Source of the DNA: Pholis gunnellus
Lineage: Eukaryota > Chordata > Actinopteri > Perciformes > Pholidae
Assembly (NCBI GenBank): GCA_910591455.2
Contig: OU342805.1
Coordinates: forward strand, 25,018,708-25,082,707
Direction of reading: 5' to 3'
DNA length: 64,000 nucleotides
Shown: positions 1-11,949 of the stretch, in pieces
How the letters are laid out: each line of letters starts with the position of its first letter
Numbering within the stretch: position 1 is the stretch's first letter
Notes under the pieces: model-generated
What the model saw: only the letters and a program-made list of their open reading frames with translations
The model's database searches: none
Told to the model about the DNA's origin: nothing
Program-made: the position numbers and the translations under genes

Positions 1-265
1 GTTAGCCTTCTAAAGAACATTTGAAATGTTCATTTCTTTGCGTCCAGCACAGAGATGGGTCCATGTCATGTTTAGCTTAGCTTTGCATTAATAGATAATC
101 TACCTCCAAAGCTGTCTGATTTGTATAACTAGAAATATTAAAAGGAGAAGTTAGCGTTGGAGCGGTTTGATGACAACAACACGCAGCATCTCAGAAGTTC
201 TTTCTCATAGGGCGCCAGCTTTGAGCCATTTCCTGCTACACCCAACAGATGAACTTCAGTCTCAC

Positions 266-3200
266 CTGGAGGTAGCGCAGGGAGTTGAGGCTCGGTGGGA
301 CCTTTTTCAGACGGTTGTTGTCCAGGTGGATTTCACGGACGCTTGGAATATTGGCTAAGCTGCCATTTTCTACGTACTTGATCTGGTTAAAACCGAGTCT
401 TAGCCTGCAAAAATGGCAAAACATAGTTGACAGGTACACTAGCAGCACTATTAAATATGAATCATCAACTCCAACATCAAAGTGTCATAAAACATCAAAT
501 GAACTTGTAGTTTTGAAGAAGTCTTAATCTGAACAACAGTCTGTTTCTAGGATAAAATGTGACTGGTTTTCACCTCTTGAGGTTTTTATATCTGATGAAG
601 TCTTCTATTTCCACCTTGGCGATCTTGTTGTAGTCCAGGCTCAGCTCTGTGATGGAGGTTGGGAGGTCTGGGAGATACAAAACACACCAAACATAACCAA
701 TGTAAAAGGTGGATTAAACACACTTTTACTTGATTACTTGCTGATGTTACCAGCGTTGTAGCACTGTAGGTCCGGCGTTGTTATACTGTAGGTGGTTGAC
801 TGGACGTGAAAGAAGAGTTAAAATAAGCGTAACATGACGTGAGTGATGTTCTACCTTTTGGCACAGCAGTGAGTTTGGCCTCTGCCATACCGATGTACAG
901 GGTCGACAAGCCGTTAAAAGCTCCCAGTCCAATCCCACTGTTGGCCAGAGGGTTGGCGCCCAGCTCTGTTGGGACGAGCACAAAACATCTGGTTTAATTA
1001 TTAAAAATCCATAATCCATCTCCTAATTACAGTAGAGAACATACATCAGTTTGAGGACTTGGTGGCCTGGTGAAGTTTCAAACCAAAGTTTGTTCAGTAC
1101 TTCTCTCTGGTTAAATAATTATTAAATGAAATGAATAGTTAACTGCTGCAGCGTTTGCCTGCAGACCTCTTCTTGGCAAAGGACGGCACACATCTGGCCT
1201 GTGAGAGAATTGATCATTGCTAATCAGATATGGGATTGAAACGAGGTCTTGCCCAGCACGTGGAGTTTCCTCAGGCCTTTGAACGCATCCTTCTGGATCC
1301 TGGTGATCTTGTTTTCATGGAAGCGGAGCTCGATAATATTGGGAGGCAGGTTCGCGGGGATCTCGGTGAGCAGGTTGTAGGAGAGGTACAGCAGTCTGAG
1401 ATGGTCCATGTTTCTGAAGGCCTTGGGGTGAATCTTGGAGATCTTGTTGTTGATCAGAAACAGGCCCTGATGTGGAGAAAGGAAGGTGAATAAAACAGTT
1501 GTTTGTTGCTGCATTTCTTACTGCAGGTGTAAGAATGGAATTTTTGTCAAACTGCTGTTTCCAAGGTCCAGAATGAACTAATGAACAAGCTAGATAGAAG
1601 AAGATAAAGATAGACAATATGAAAGGTTTGTTCTGACATCATTATTGACAAATTCTCTAAAAAAAAAAAAAAACTCTGAAATGTATCTACAAAAAGGTAG
1701 TCCTCAAGCCGTGGGTCGAGATACTAACATTATGAGGGTGAATTCTAATGAGCCTGCATGTCACGGAGCAAGGGGAGACAAATCTGAACGGCTGGTTGAA
1801 TCGCATGTTTTCTGATTCAGGCAGCCTACAAAGAAACTGACTGTTTTTTTTTATTTCACAGTTTGTGGACAGGTAGGAACTCTAGATACCCAAATGTATG
1901 TGCACAAGCGTATGTCCCCTTTAAACGCACCGCCCAACACTTGATGACGAGCCGCTGTATTGGCACAAAGCTGCAGATTGTTCTCACTTTGTTTGCTTTG
2001 GTACAGCGGAGGATCCAGAGTTTTAGGCCTTGATTTGGTTTATTCCCAACAGGAAGAAGATCAGCGAGATCAAAGATGAACCCTCTGTAACCGCCCCTTC
2101 TCCTTCACTGGGAGTAAGTACAGATGGAGTGTAATCTCACGAGGCTGCAGGCTACATTTGGACTGAATTAGTGAGCTTTAAAAGCTACAAGAAGATATTA
2201 TCAATTACTTGTACCGTGAGTCTGTTGTTACGCATCTAAAGTTCTCAACCAAATCTAAGCATTTTGTAGATGGAAGTCATTGGTTAGACGCTGGATCTGA
2301 TGTCGTGCTCTGAAATGTTTACACTTGTGCAGTTGCAGTAGACGGTGGCTGTGAACAGGCTGCGTTCTTTCCAGAGAAATCTGCTGATTTTCTTGTTGAT
2401 TTTGGCTCGAGAGATGCAAATGTTGAGAGTAGGAAAAACCCGGAATAATTACAATTCTTATCTTTCATGATTCTGAATCGATTCACAGATGTTGAATGAA
2501 ATGTGGAAATACTCGGACACGGACCGCATATGACTTGTGTTACAAGCACTAGAAAGACAAGGTGACGTTTTAAGTCTGTTTCCTTTTGTTATACGTGCAT
2601 ACTATCAGGGATCGTGTGGTGAGCTCTGAGTGCTGCTAAAGCACGGTTGAGCTACACTCAATTATGTTTCTCAATCAAGCGGTAACTTCTGGTTCCGAAA
2701 AGTGAAGCCAATGCTGAAGTGCCTTAAACCTGCATTCTCTCTACCGGCCATCAGGGGGCGACTCCTCTAGTTGTATAGAAGTCTATGAGAAAATGACTCT
2801 ACTTCTCTCTTGATTTATTACCTCAGTAAACATTGTAAACACGAGTTTATGGTCTCAATCTCTAGTTTCAAGTCTTCTTCAATACAGTATGATCTGAGGC
2901 GGGGCTACCTTGTTCTTTTTTTTCCTCTCAGGTCACATCTTCAACTAGTCACTTCTCGTCACATGGTACTTGGTAAGACTTCCTTAGTGGTTTTTAATTG
3001 GTCAAAATTTGAGTCCAGACACAGCAAAATGAAACCATAGTGAACTATGCGGATGTGTGGACCCCCATTGTTTGTCACAGCGGGTCGTTTTAATTGGTGG
3101 GAGAAAGATTGACACTAATCATCCCAGAGATTAGATCATAAGTACAAACACTGCCTGATACAGTAACTTAACGACATGACTGTGTGCAGGATAAACCGGC

Positions 3201-4254
3201 CCTGAAGCTTTCTCTTACGTAAAGCTTGTGGAGGCCTTTAAAGTCGTTCTCCTTGATCTCAGTGATGTCATTGTTTTGGAGGTCTAGTATCACAGTGTCT
3301 TCAGGAATCTTCTCAGGAACAGAGATCTCACCTGTCGGCAGGAACACAAACGCCTCATTAAAGACCAGCAAGTTGGAGCAAAAGTGATGAAAATCAGAGC
3401 TCATGCAGCACCAATGTGAGATGCACAAGAGAAGAAGTAGTTGAGTTTTACGATTATTTACATGAAGTAGACTTCAAAGTATTTTGGAGTATTAAAACAC
3501 AGACTAACACATTACTGGTTCTAGTTTGTTCTTTTCATGGTATATGTAGACAAGAAGAAAAATATAGAACTCTAAACTTTCACTGATAATCTTGAATGGT
3601 GAGCTTTATAGTTTCTAATTAGATGAAAGAACAAGCCTTTATAAAACCCTGTGTTTACAGTAACATGTGGATCCAGATGTGTTCATAGTGTGTGTTCTCA
3701 TCGGGGGGGTCGTGACATTCCGGTATTGGTGATAACCATGATATTTAAGAAATGAAATACTGACATAATGTTAATAATAGCCATATGATAATATTGTGTA
3801 AATAATCCATAATATCATACTGATGCTGATCAATCATACAGTTATGGTTACTGACTTTCTCTTCACCTCCCTTCACTTCACAAAGAATTAGACAAAACTA
3901 AGCTAAAGATGAATTTGACAGACAGCATTATTTTTTTCTTCACAATCTTCTCCGTATGTCGCGATAATATCGTTTTTGTGAGTTTCTTTTGGACACAAAC
4001 ATAAAGTGACGGCCCTCGTTCTCACCCTGGTCTGAGCACTGCACCACTCGGGGTGAGCAACGGCAATCAGACGGACAGTTGTCGTCATAATCGGCATCAT
4101 CATCATCATCTTCATCACTGTCAACGGCATCGTCCTCATCGCTCGAATCAGCCATCATGATGTCATAGTTTCTCATGAAGTCCAAGGCATTGATTGACTG
4201 GTAGGGTTTGGCGTTGCCGAGCGCCAGCAGGCAAAGCAGGAGGAAGACCCTCAT
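266..4254 (-). CDS. aspn: Asporin (class I SLRP), 5' part; 3' end off window
   Basis: Six coding exons can be joined on the minus strand: 4254-4026, 3331-3219, 1466-1253, 965-855, 667-574 and 404-266 (900 nt, 300 codons, all phases consistent). The first exon gives a signal peptide (MRVFLLLCLLALGNA), a stretch rich in Asp/Glu at about residues 37-58, and the class I SLRP cysteine cluster CPSDCRC...C (C60, C64, C66, C73). The following exons encode leucine-rich repeats such as LYLSYNLLTEIPANLPPNI, AKLTAVPKG and the SLRP-typical GSLANIPSVREIHLDNNRL. Asporin is a secreted collagen-binding matrix protein that, in mammals, modulates TGF-beta/BMP signalling and mineralisation. The acidic N-terminus separates it from decorin and biglycan, as does its position beside ecm2. 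The last donor (CAG|GTGAG at 266/265) shows that a final exon, with the C-terminal LRR and ear-repeat cysteines, lies left of base 1. Intron 3 uses a GC donor. Confidence 0.93.
1246..1253 (-). other. aspn: Non-canonical GC splice donor, aspn intron 3
   Basis: Asporin homology runs through LHVL and resumes at ELGANPL in the exon starting at 965. That exon needs exactly one nucleotide from the previous exon. The only donor giving phase 1 after LHVL reads G|GCAAGA, so this is a GC-AG intron. The nearest GT (GTTTCA, 10 nt downstream) gives the wrong phase and adds residues foreign to the family. Confidence 0.75.
2679..2935 (+). repeat. Dispersed repeat copy 1 (CTCF-like core), in aspn intron 2
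   Basis: This is about 250 bp shared, at high similarity, with 48229-48735 and 58458-58925. The common order is AGTGAAGCCAATG, TGCATTCTCTCT, CAGGGGGCGACTCCTCT, GAAGTCTATGAGAAAATGAC and a TTACCTCAGTAAACATTGTA block. This copy diverges after about 2935, so it is 3'-truncated relative to the other two. No coding capacity is visible. Confidence 0.85.
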
Positions 4255-4279
4255 GTTTTAATACCAGGAGGAGGAAGAG
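4255..4279 (-). other. aspn: aspn 5' UTR part of first coding exon
   Basis: A good acceptor (CTCCTCCCACAG) ends at 4280, 25 nt upstream of the asporin ATG. The first coding exon therefore probably starts with 25 nt of 5' UTR, preceded by a noncoding exon farther right, as in mammalian ASPN. I could not place that exon. A weak candidate donor (GTAGGA) lies at 7175-7180. Confidence 0.5.
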
Positions 4280-4933
4280 CTGTGGGAGGAGACGGAGGTT
4301 TAGATCTAAAACTAATAGACGAGGCTAGACTGTGATGTCATCATGGCACTGAGGAAATAACCCGTTCAAGCTGTGAAATTATTTTTCTTTGTTTTTTCTC
4401 CAGAGAATGATGTCTTTGTGTGCATTCAGGAAAAAAACAACTTTCTATGTTTCTAGAGAGAACAGAATCTATTTTGTATCTGTGTTAACCCCTTCAGTGA
4501 TGACCATCGTTTTCAGAGGTCTTTATTGGCGCAACATTAAGCAGCACTACAACAGGACCCGATTAGACTGGATTTAATTAGGACGCAGCTCGACTTGAGT
4601 CTCGGGTTGGTCTCAGTTGATAGGAGCCAAGTGAAGCCGTCTTTATTGTGCACACACAAACTCACAGCGCCATTTAAATGCAGCTTCACATGAAGATGAA
4701 CCCTAATCACCCTTTTCCCTTGCTTTAAATAGTGTAAAGTCCTTCCAAAGTTCTTAATAACTAGTAACAAGTTTCAAATTAGTGATTTACTTTCACCCTT
4801 TAAACTCAGCTAGTTAAGCATTGTGATTATAATGTGTCACCTCCTTCTCTGTACGCTTCAACTCATTTTAAGTCTTTCATTATTCCTTCTCTTCATACTC
4901 CTTCAGCTGCTCCTTTGTTTAACAGCCAGCAAT

Positions 4934-5326
4934 CAGTGTTGGCAACTAGTAAACTACAGCTTATTAAACTAGTAGTTAAAATATATTTTGCAGTAGCTTG
5001 CTGGTAGTTCAACTACATTCATATTTGCACAGTGATCCAGGTGGTTGAATTACTATTTATGTCATATTTTAGTAGTTAACTACTGAAACTACAAATAATG
5101 TTTGGCCACAAACGGAAACGCCCCGCTGCCTTTATCTGTCAATGTATTCTGTATATTGTCAATATGATCATTTGTTTACAAAGTAGGTTGAACTACTTTT
5201 TCTAAGTAGCTTTAGTGAACCAAACTATATTTCAACCAGAGGTAGGTCTGCTGTAGTTCAACTTCATCCAGTTTGAAGTACTTGGTAGCTTGTAAAACTA
5301 TTCTTAAAGTAGCTTCCCCAATTCTG
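4934..5326. mobile_element. hAT-like nonautonomous element (MITE), about 393 bp
   Basis: The left end reads CAGTGTTGGCAACTAG. The right end, reverse-complemented, reads CAGAATTGGGGAAGCTACTT; both resemble the CAGTGTTGG(G)... termini of fish hAT MITEs. The interior is full of GTAGTTNAACTAC-type motifs. Flanking octamers CCAGCAAT (4926-4933) and CCAGAAAC (5327-5334) agree at 6 of 8 positions, consistent with a decayed 8-bp target-site duplication. There is no transposase ORF. Further similar GTAGTT/AACTAC-rich sequence continues to about 5600. Confidence 0.65.
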
Positions 5327-5334
5327 CCAGAAAC

Positions 5335-8300
5335 ACCGTTCATCAATCAATATAGCTCAGTAATCCCACCGCAACGTCTTCAGACACTGCATCCTCTAGT
5401 TACTATTGATGCATAACAAGTAGTCAATACTTTAATGTTGTAGCTAGTTGATTTCAACTACTTCATATACTTTTGGGTAGTTGAATCTGTAATGCATTAT
5501 ATGTTATCTGACCGCATGTTTTGTATGTCAAATCGTAATCTGAAAAGTAACCAGTGAGTGTATATCTAAGTAGTTAGAGTACTTTAGCAGACTTACTATC
5601 AACATTCTAGAGTGTATAAAACTGGAGTAACAGTACTAATGTCCCCTCAGATCCACCAGTTGCGTGTTCGTTTTACAGCCCTCACATAACCTAATCCAGG
5701 AAGTTATTGTTAAAACAGTGTGCGGTGAAAGGACACGCTGAGCTCCTCCACTGATCGCTTTCAATGAGTGCTGCTGGTTTTTCTATCAGTGTTTCCACGA
5801 AAATCTGAAAAAGCTCCCCTGGAAATGAGTTCTTGCAGCCAATATAAATGTTTCTCAGCTGTCACCTATTCGGCATCTGTGGTGATTCACAGGATGATTT
5901 ACACGTTTTCCTCTATTCCACATTCACACAGCCAGCAGAGAGAGGCCGAGGTCGCCTGGTTGGCTGCGTGCTTCAAGTAATCTTCAAACCTTCAGTCGTC
6001 CCACAAATATGTGGTGGTGGTCGAGCATCCTGCTGCAGCAGCAAATAGCGTTCAGCAGCCGAGACCCTTCCTCTGCACCCAGACTCCTTTGTTCCTCATC
6101 TGCACATTCAGCACAAACGAGGCTTTTCTTTATGTGTGTTTTGCAAATTAGCTCGGTGGGTTTTGCATTTGAACAACTTGGCAGTAAGTTGGAGATATTT
6201 CACTTGTTTATTGTTTTTTCCTGTCGCTTACTCAAACACGCGTTGAGAACTGATCCAATAAATCTGAATCCTCTCCGGTCAGACTGGTGAAGGTAAAGTG
6301 CTTTTGTTTACAGTCTGAATTATAATCAGTTCTCTGGAGGTTTTTTATTTAATAAAACAGCCTTTGTCCCCTCTGATCCCTGCAGTCTCACATGTATGTC
6401 CCTACCACTTGTGGCTGCAGCTGTGGATTACTTTTTTATAAATCTATAAAATGTCAGATAATAGTCAAAAATGTCCATCCTAGTTAAATAGAGCTGAAGT
6501 CAACACGTCTTGTTTATGTCCTCTGGAACCAGAGAACATTAATTTTTTAGAATTGACAATTACTGATAGCTACATTTCTGTTGATCAACTACTGGATTCA
6601 TTGTTTCTGAACTTTCATACTAGTGGAAAATGTTTCTGCTTTGTACTGACTTTGGAAATTTGAGGTCATTAAGACACATTTCCCTCATGTGTTTGTTGCA
6701 TTTACAATTTGTAATAAACTGTTCTCCATAATCTCCAAAATTACTTTTGCATTTCTGTCAAATAAGAGCTTCCTGAATTTAAACCCCAGAAAGGAAACAC
6801 ATGAACGACCCGAGCATTCAATATAAAACTCAACCATTAAACATCAACTTTTTGCACATCATGTAGTTCACTGTAAAGATGATCCACAGACTTCCACATT
6901 CCTGTAAATTGTTCTTGTGGTCTGAAGCTTGCATGCAAATCAAACTCACTCAGAAATAAGTACATTTGAAATATTCTCTGTTAAAATACAATACAGACCA
7001 AGATCAGCTGGTAAAATGTTCATTTTCAGACATTTGCAGCCGCTGAAATACAGGAGAAGTCTTGTAAACTGACAACTCAGAGATGGTGCATCGTCTGAAA
7101 ATATCATGCCAGATTGACTAGTTAAAGACTTAAAAAGATGAGTTTAGTTTTTTGGTTAATAAATAATGGGTGTGTCCTACCTCAGCCGTCAGGTGTGTTT
7201 GTGTCCTGGTTTAAACCCCCACAGTGAGCAGAGCAGCAGCAGCAGGGTCCAGCTGGAGGGCTGAGAGTTGAATCCTCAGTCAATACATTCCCAGTGAACG
7301 GAGAACAGCATCACCCTCTCTCACCAGAAATAAAAAAACTGCCCCCAGAACACCCCCACCGACGGAAAACCACCGCTGTTCGGGTGAGAGGTTCAGTTTC
7401 AGTTGAGAGCTGTTGACTCTGTCAGTGATCAGACCGTCTGTACGTCTCGGGGACTACGTTTAAAAAGGCTTTGTTGGGACTTCGTCATGTGCTTTTCATC
7501 AGGAGCTCTGAAGTGATGCCAGGATCGTTAGCTTCAGACTCCTGACTGTATAGAAAAATACCAGTAGGTCTGTCACCTCCCCTACCTTCATGGCCGGCTG
7601 CCATATTAAATATTTCACATCAACATGAACGGTTCCTCCACTCTGGCCTGTTGGCTCTGGGTTAAACAAGGAGAGCTGCTGTAGCTGTTTGGGTTTTCTC
7701 AGTGACGTGAGGACGGAGGTGAGCCGGTCCTGCAGGAGATTTTTAGGATGAATGCCGTCTGAACTTCTTCATCTGGCTGATTCATAGTAACTGACTTCTC
7801 CAAACAAACAGCTGAGGCGGCCATGTTGACCTATTTCGATTAGGGCGGCACATTTAATCGAAATTTCACTCTTCGTCTTTGGTGTCGTTATTTTCAAATT
7901 CTCTCTTTTTCAGCAGTGACGGTTCTACCTTTGTGGACTAGTTGCTAAAGATAATATCCCCATACAGTGTGTGTCTATAATACTCTACTGAAGTCTGAAT
8001 AAAGCTGACTTTACTTCAAACGATGGATGAAGCCAACGAAGGCTTATCCTGTCATTTCATTCCTAGAAAATTAGTAAAACCAAACTAGGAGCAACTAGCG
8101 TCTCACAGGCAATTAAAAAAGTCCAGAATCCTTAATGACTCTCCTGACTTAAGGTGGTACAAGTTACCATCAGAGTCGGTCAGAACTGTGTTATTATTTC
8201 CTCCTTAATTGGAAAGCAGAGAAAAGAGAAACAGAGCAGATGCTTTGCAACATCCAACCAACATTATGTGCTTAGTGTTCTGCATGATGTGCAGTCTGAC

Positions 8301-9258
8301 GAGGCACAATAATCTTTACATTTGAAGTAGAAACGAGAAATACCTCCCAAGAATGGAAAAGCTTACAGGAGCTGCTCCTCAGAGGTTCACGTTTTACACT
8401 ATTCATTTTTCCATTCAGTGGTGGTATTTTCTGCTGAGCTCAGCTGGAACGGCGCCGAGTCAGACGGTCCAAATATTCCCCGGTTTGGCAGTCGGACAAA
8501 CCGAAATGGGAGCCGGTCTGTGTTCTGGTTGCAACGCATCTTCTCTGTGAGGAAACCATATTTTCCAATCCATCAGAGATCTGGTTAAATGATCATCTCA
8601 TCAAAAAGAAGCCTGTCGAGCTCTCCCATGTTCATTTTTTCAAGGTGATTCATGAATTCAAAAATGTCTGAAAGTAAATTTATCATTTGTTTTTTTCCGA
8701 CCAGCAGTTTAAAACTCCCACAAAACTGAATTACACATCACAAGCAATACGGCTCCCTCTCTTCTTCACTGGTTAACCTCCTATAGGTTTGTTTTTAGTT
8801 TGTTGTCTTGTTTGGTGGGGTCGTTTTGTGATGTGATCTTTATTTTATTTAATTTAATTATCTATCGATCCATTTTATTCTCATCTTATGCCATATTTTG
8901 CGTTCTCTGTTTTATGTGGTTAGCATCTATCTTTCCGTTATTATTGACTACTGTTTGGAAGTCTGGACATGGTTGAAATATAATCTTTCCTGGTTAGATA
9001 AGGTTACTAAAAAAGAATTACAAAATTGAAAAGCGTGAACAATACATCATCAAGACGTCGGAACGTTTTTGATCTCGCCAGTAGTGAGCGAGCTGCCTGA
9101 TCACCATGACAGAGTTTCTTGTCTCGATGTTTTTTTAATCAGACATCAATACTGAATCAGAAATCACAGCAGAGGGTAAACACACTTAAATGTTGGTGAA
9201 TTTCAACAGTGAGCCAAGCCATTAAAATTTGAGCTTTAGTCCATCTACCTCACATTTC
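5335..9258. other. Intergenic DNA upstream of aspn, no gene recognised
   Basis: About 3.9 kb between the aspn 5' end and the 28-bp minisatellite. Short ORFs here (for example 5768-5980 and 8353-8550) show no family motifs, no splice-phase partners and ordinary noncoding composition. The aspn promoter and noncoding first exon probably lie somewhere here but cannot be pinned down. Confidence 0.6.
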
Positions 9259-10372
9259 AAAAGTCCACTGTTAGCTCTCATGATCTAAAAGTCCATTGTT
9301 AGGTCCCATGATCTACAAGTCTACTGTTAGCTCCCATGATCTAAAAGTCCATTGTTAGGTCCCATGATCTACAAGTCTACTGTTGGCTCCCATGATGTAA
9401 AGGTCCACTGTTAGCTCCCATGATCTAAAGGTCCACTGTTAGCTCCCATGATCTACAAGTCTACTGTTAGCTCCCATGATCTACAAGTCTACTGTTAGCT
9501 CCCGTGATCTACAAGTCCACTGTTAGCTCCCATGATCTACAAGTCTACTGTTAGCTCCCATGATCTACAAGTCTACTGTTAGCTCCCATGATCTACAAGT
9601 CCACTGTTAGCTCCCATGATCTACAAGTCTACTGTTAGCTCCCATGATCTACAAGTCCATTGTTAGCTCCCATGATCTACAAGTCTACTGTTAGCTCATA
9701 TGATCTACAAGTCTACTGTTAGCTCCCATGATCTACAAGTCTACTGTTAGCTCCCATGATCTAAAAGTCCACTGTTAGCTCCCATGATCTAAAGGTCCAC
9801 TGTTAGCTCCCATGATCTACAAGTCTACTGTTAGCTCCCATGATCTACAAGTCCACTGTTAGCTCCCATGATCTACAAGTCTACTGTTAGCTCATATGAT
9901 CTACAAGTCTACTGTTAGCTCCCATGATCTACAAGTCCACTGTTAGCTCCATGATCTAAAAGTCCACTGTTGGCTCCCATGATCTACAAGTCTACTGTTA
10001 GCTCCCATGATCTACAAGTCCACTGTTGGCTCCCATGATCTACAAGTCTACTGTTAGCTCCCATGATCTAAAAGTCCACTGTTGGCTCCCATGATCTAAA
10101 GGTCCACTGTTAGCTCCCATGATCTACAAGTCCACTGTTAGCTCCATGATCTAAAAGTCCACTGTTAGCTCCCATGATCTACAAGTCCACTGTTAGCTCC
10201 CATGATCTACAAGTCCACTGTTAGCTCCATAATCTACAAGTCTACTGTTAGCTCCCATGATCTACAAGTCCACTGTTGGCTCCATGATCTAAAAGTCCAC
10301 TGTTGGCTCCATGATCTAAAAGTCCACTGTTGGCTCCATGATCTAAAAGTCCACTGTTGGCTCCCATGATCT
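9259..10372. repeat. 28-bp minisatellite, about 40 units
   Basis: Tandem array of CTCCCATGATCTACAAGTCT plus ACTGTTAG (28 bp). Variants recur: ACAAG/AAAAG/AAAGG, TCTACT/TCCACT/TCCATT, TTAG/TTGG, and 27-bp units that lost one C. There are no unique spacers, and no reading frame is maintained because 28 is not a multiple of 3. It lies between aspn and ecm2. Confidence 0.97.
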
Positions 10373-11853
10373 CCTGTTAAAACCTCAGGCTCAGTTCCTC
10401 ATTAGCTTAGCTTCTTAGCTCTGCTGAAACAATACCGTGTTATGAGCCAGATTCTCAGTTGAAAGCTACAATTTTCTAATTAGATCCTGATGTAAACTTG
10501 CTTTGTGTGCACTGTGAGAAGACACAGGCTTTGTTCTACATTGTAAGGAGCACTGAGCCAACAGTTTATCCTATTGTGTTATGTTGCCTGGATACTGTTG
10601 TCCAAAAAGTCAAAGAAGCAACCTTTAAAAATGCTGAGCGCTTAGTTTTGAGCAGTACGTTTGTCGTGCCGTCATCTTCACTTCTGGAGGATCTTCCATG
10701 AAACCCTCATATTTCTCAGCTGACTGGTCTGCCACAGAAAGATTTAATGCGGTAGCTTCAATAGTCCAGAGGGGGAAATTGGTTTGTGGTATAGTGAAGA
10801 AATGTATGGCGTAATTGTTGGAATTACAGTATTCAAACTGCAAATTAAATGCCGGAGATTATTTCCTGATGGAGGATGGTGTGCGTTCCTCACGAGAGGC
10901 GGTCAGGACGTCTCTTCTCTCTCTGGATCTCGTACTTTACAACACATCAGACGTCTGTGGAGCAGCCGGAGCTTGTTGTGTTCTTATGTTGAGAAGAATT
11001 TCCTACGTTCTGAGCCTTCAAAAATGCCGGCAAGTCACCGAGGCGACTCGCAGGGCGGCGGTGCCAAGGATTTGCCTCAGCACTGTTGTTGCTTTAGTGC
11101 CACAGGAACAATTTGTTGCCAGGAAACATTTTATTAGAGCTGTTAGGGGGTCACAACTCTGCGTGTTACCTGCTGCTCGGAGTGTTTCCCAGCCAGGCTG
11201 CACAACAGACCAGTGTTCACCATCCTCCACCATCAGTCCCCATGATGATGGTTATGAATATTGGGCATAAGCTCATGAGACCTCACAATGTGGGCTTACA
11301 ATATTGGTAGAATAGTAACATCATGAATAGAGGATTTTTTTTACTTTTAGCCAAACCTGTGTCCGTGTCTATATTTAAACGTCTTGGTGTAGTTCAACAA
11401 GCCCTCGATGTTTCCATCAATCAGTAGTTTCTTGCAGAGTAAAGTGTTTCATTTTGCATTTTGGGAACTGGCAGTCTGAACTAATTTGCTCTGTGAATGT
11501 ACGTTAAAGAAGAAAACAATAACTTTAGAACTGATGCTGTTGAAAAGTGATTTACTCAAAAGTAAAGAACACAGCGGAAGCTAAAAAGACGTGCTGTGAT
11601 GAAAACTGTTTCATAGGATTATATAATTTGGTATTAAATATAGTATAAATACAGATGGTGTTCAATTTGTACACTACGGATGAAAATTAATCAGTGGTTC
11701 CCCATAAAAAAACTTTTAACGATGAATTTTATTTGTATATGAATTGTTTTGTTTTGTTTTACCTAAAAATAAAGTGGGTTTAGATCTGTGGTTCTCAACA
11801 TTTGTGACTTGTGACCCGTTAAAATGAAGCAATGCCAACTTGTGACCTATTGT

Positions 11854-11892
11854 CAGTGTGTGTGTGTATATATATATATAGATCTATATCTA

Positions 11893-11931
<39 letters not shown>

Positions 11932-11949
11932 AGGTATATATATCTATAG
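11854..11949. repeat. Compound (TG)/(TA)/(TATC)n microsatellite
   Basis: A short TG run passes into TATATA, then into about 10 tandem TCTA/TATC units, and ends in TATAGGTATATA. Confidence 0.9.

Noticed and set aside
9259..10372. CRISPR-like array of 28-bp units
   Set aside because: The units are directly contiguous with no spacers, and the genome is vertebrate. It is a minisatellite.
10784..11310. Cluster of overlapping 65-151 codon ORFs
   Set aside because: They overlap in several frames on both strands, with no recognisable motif or splice context. Treated as chance ORFs.
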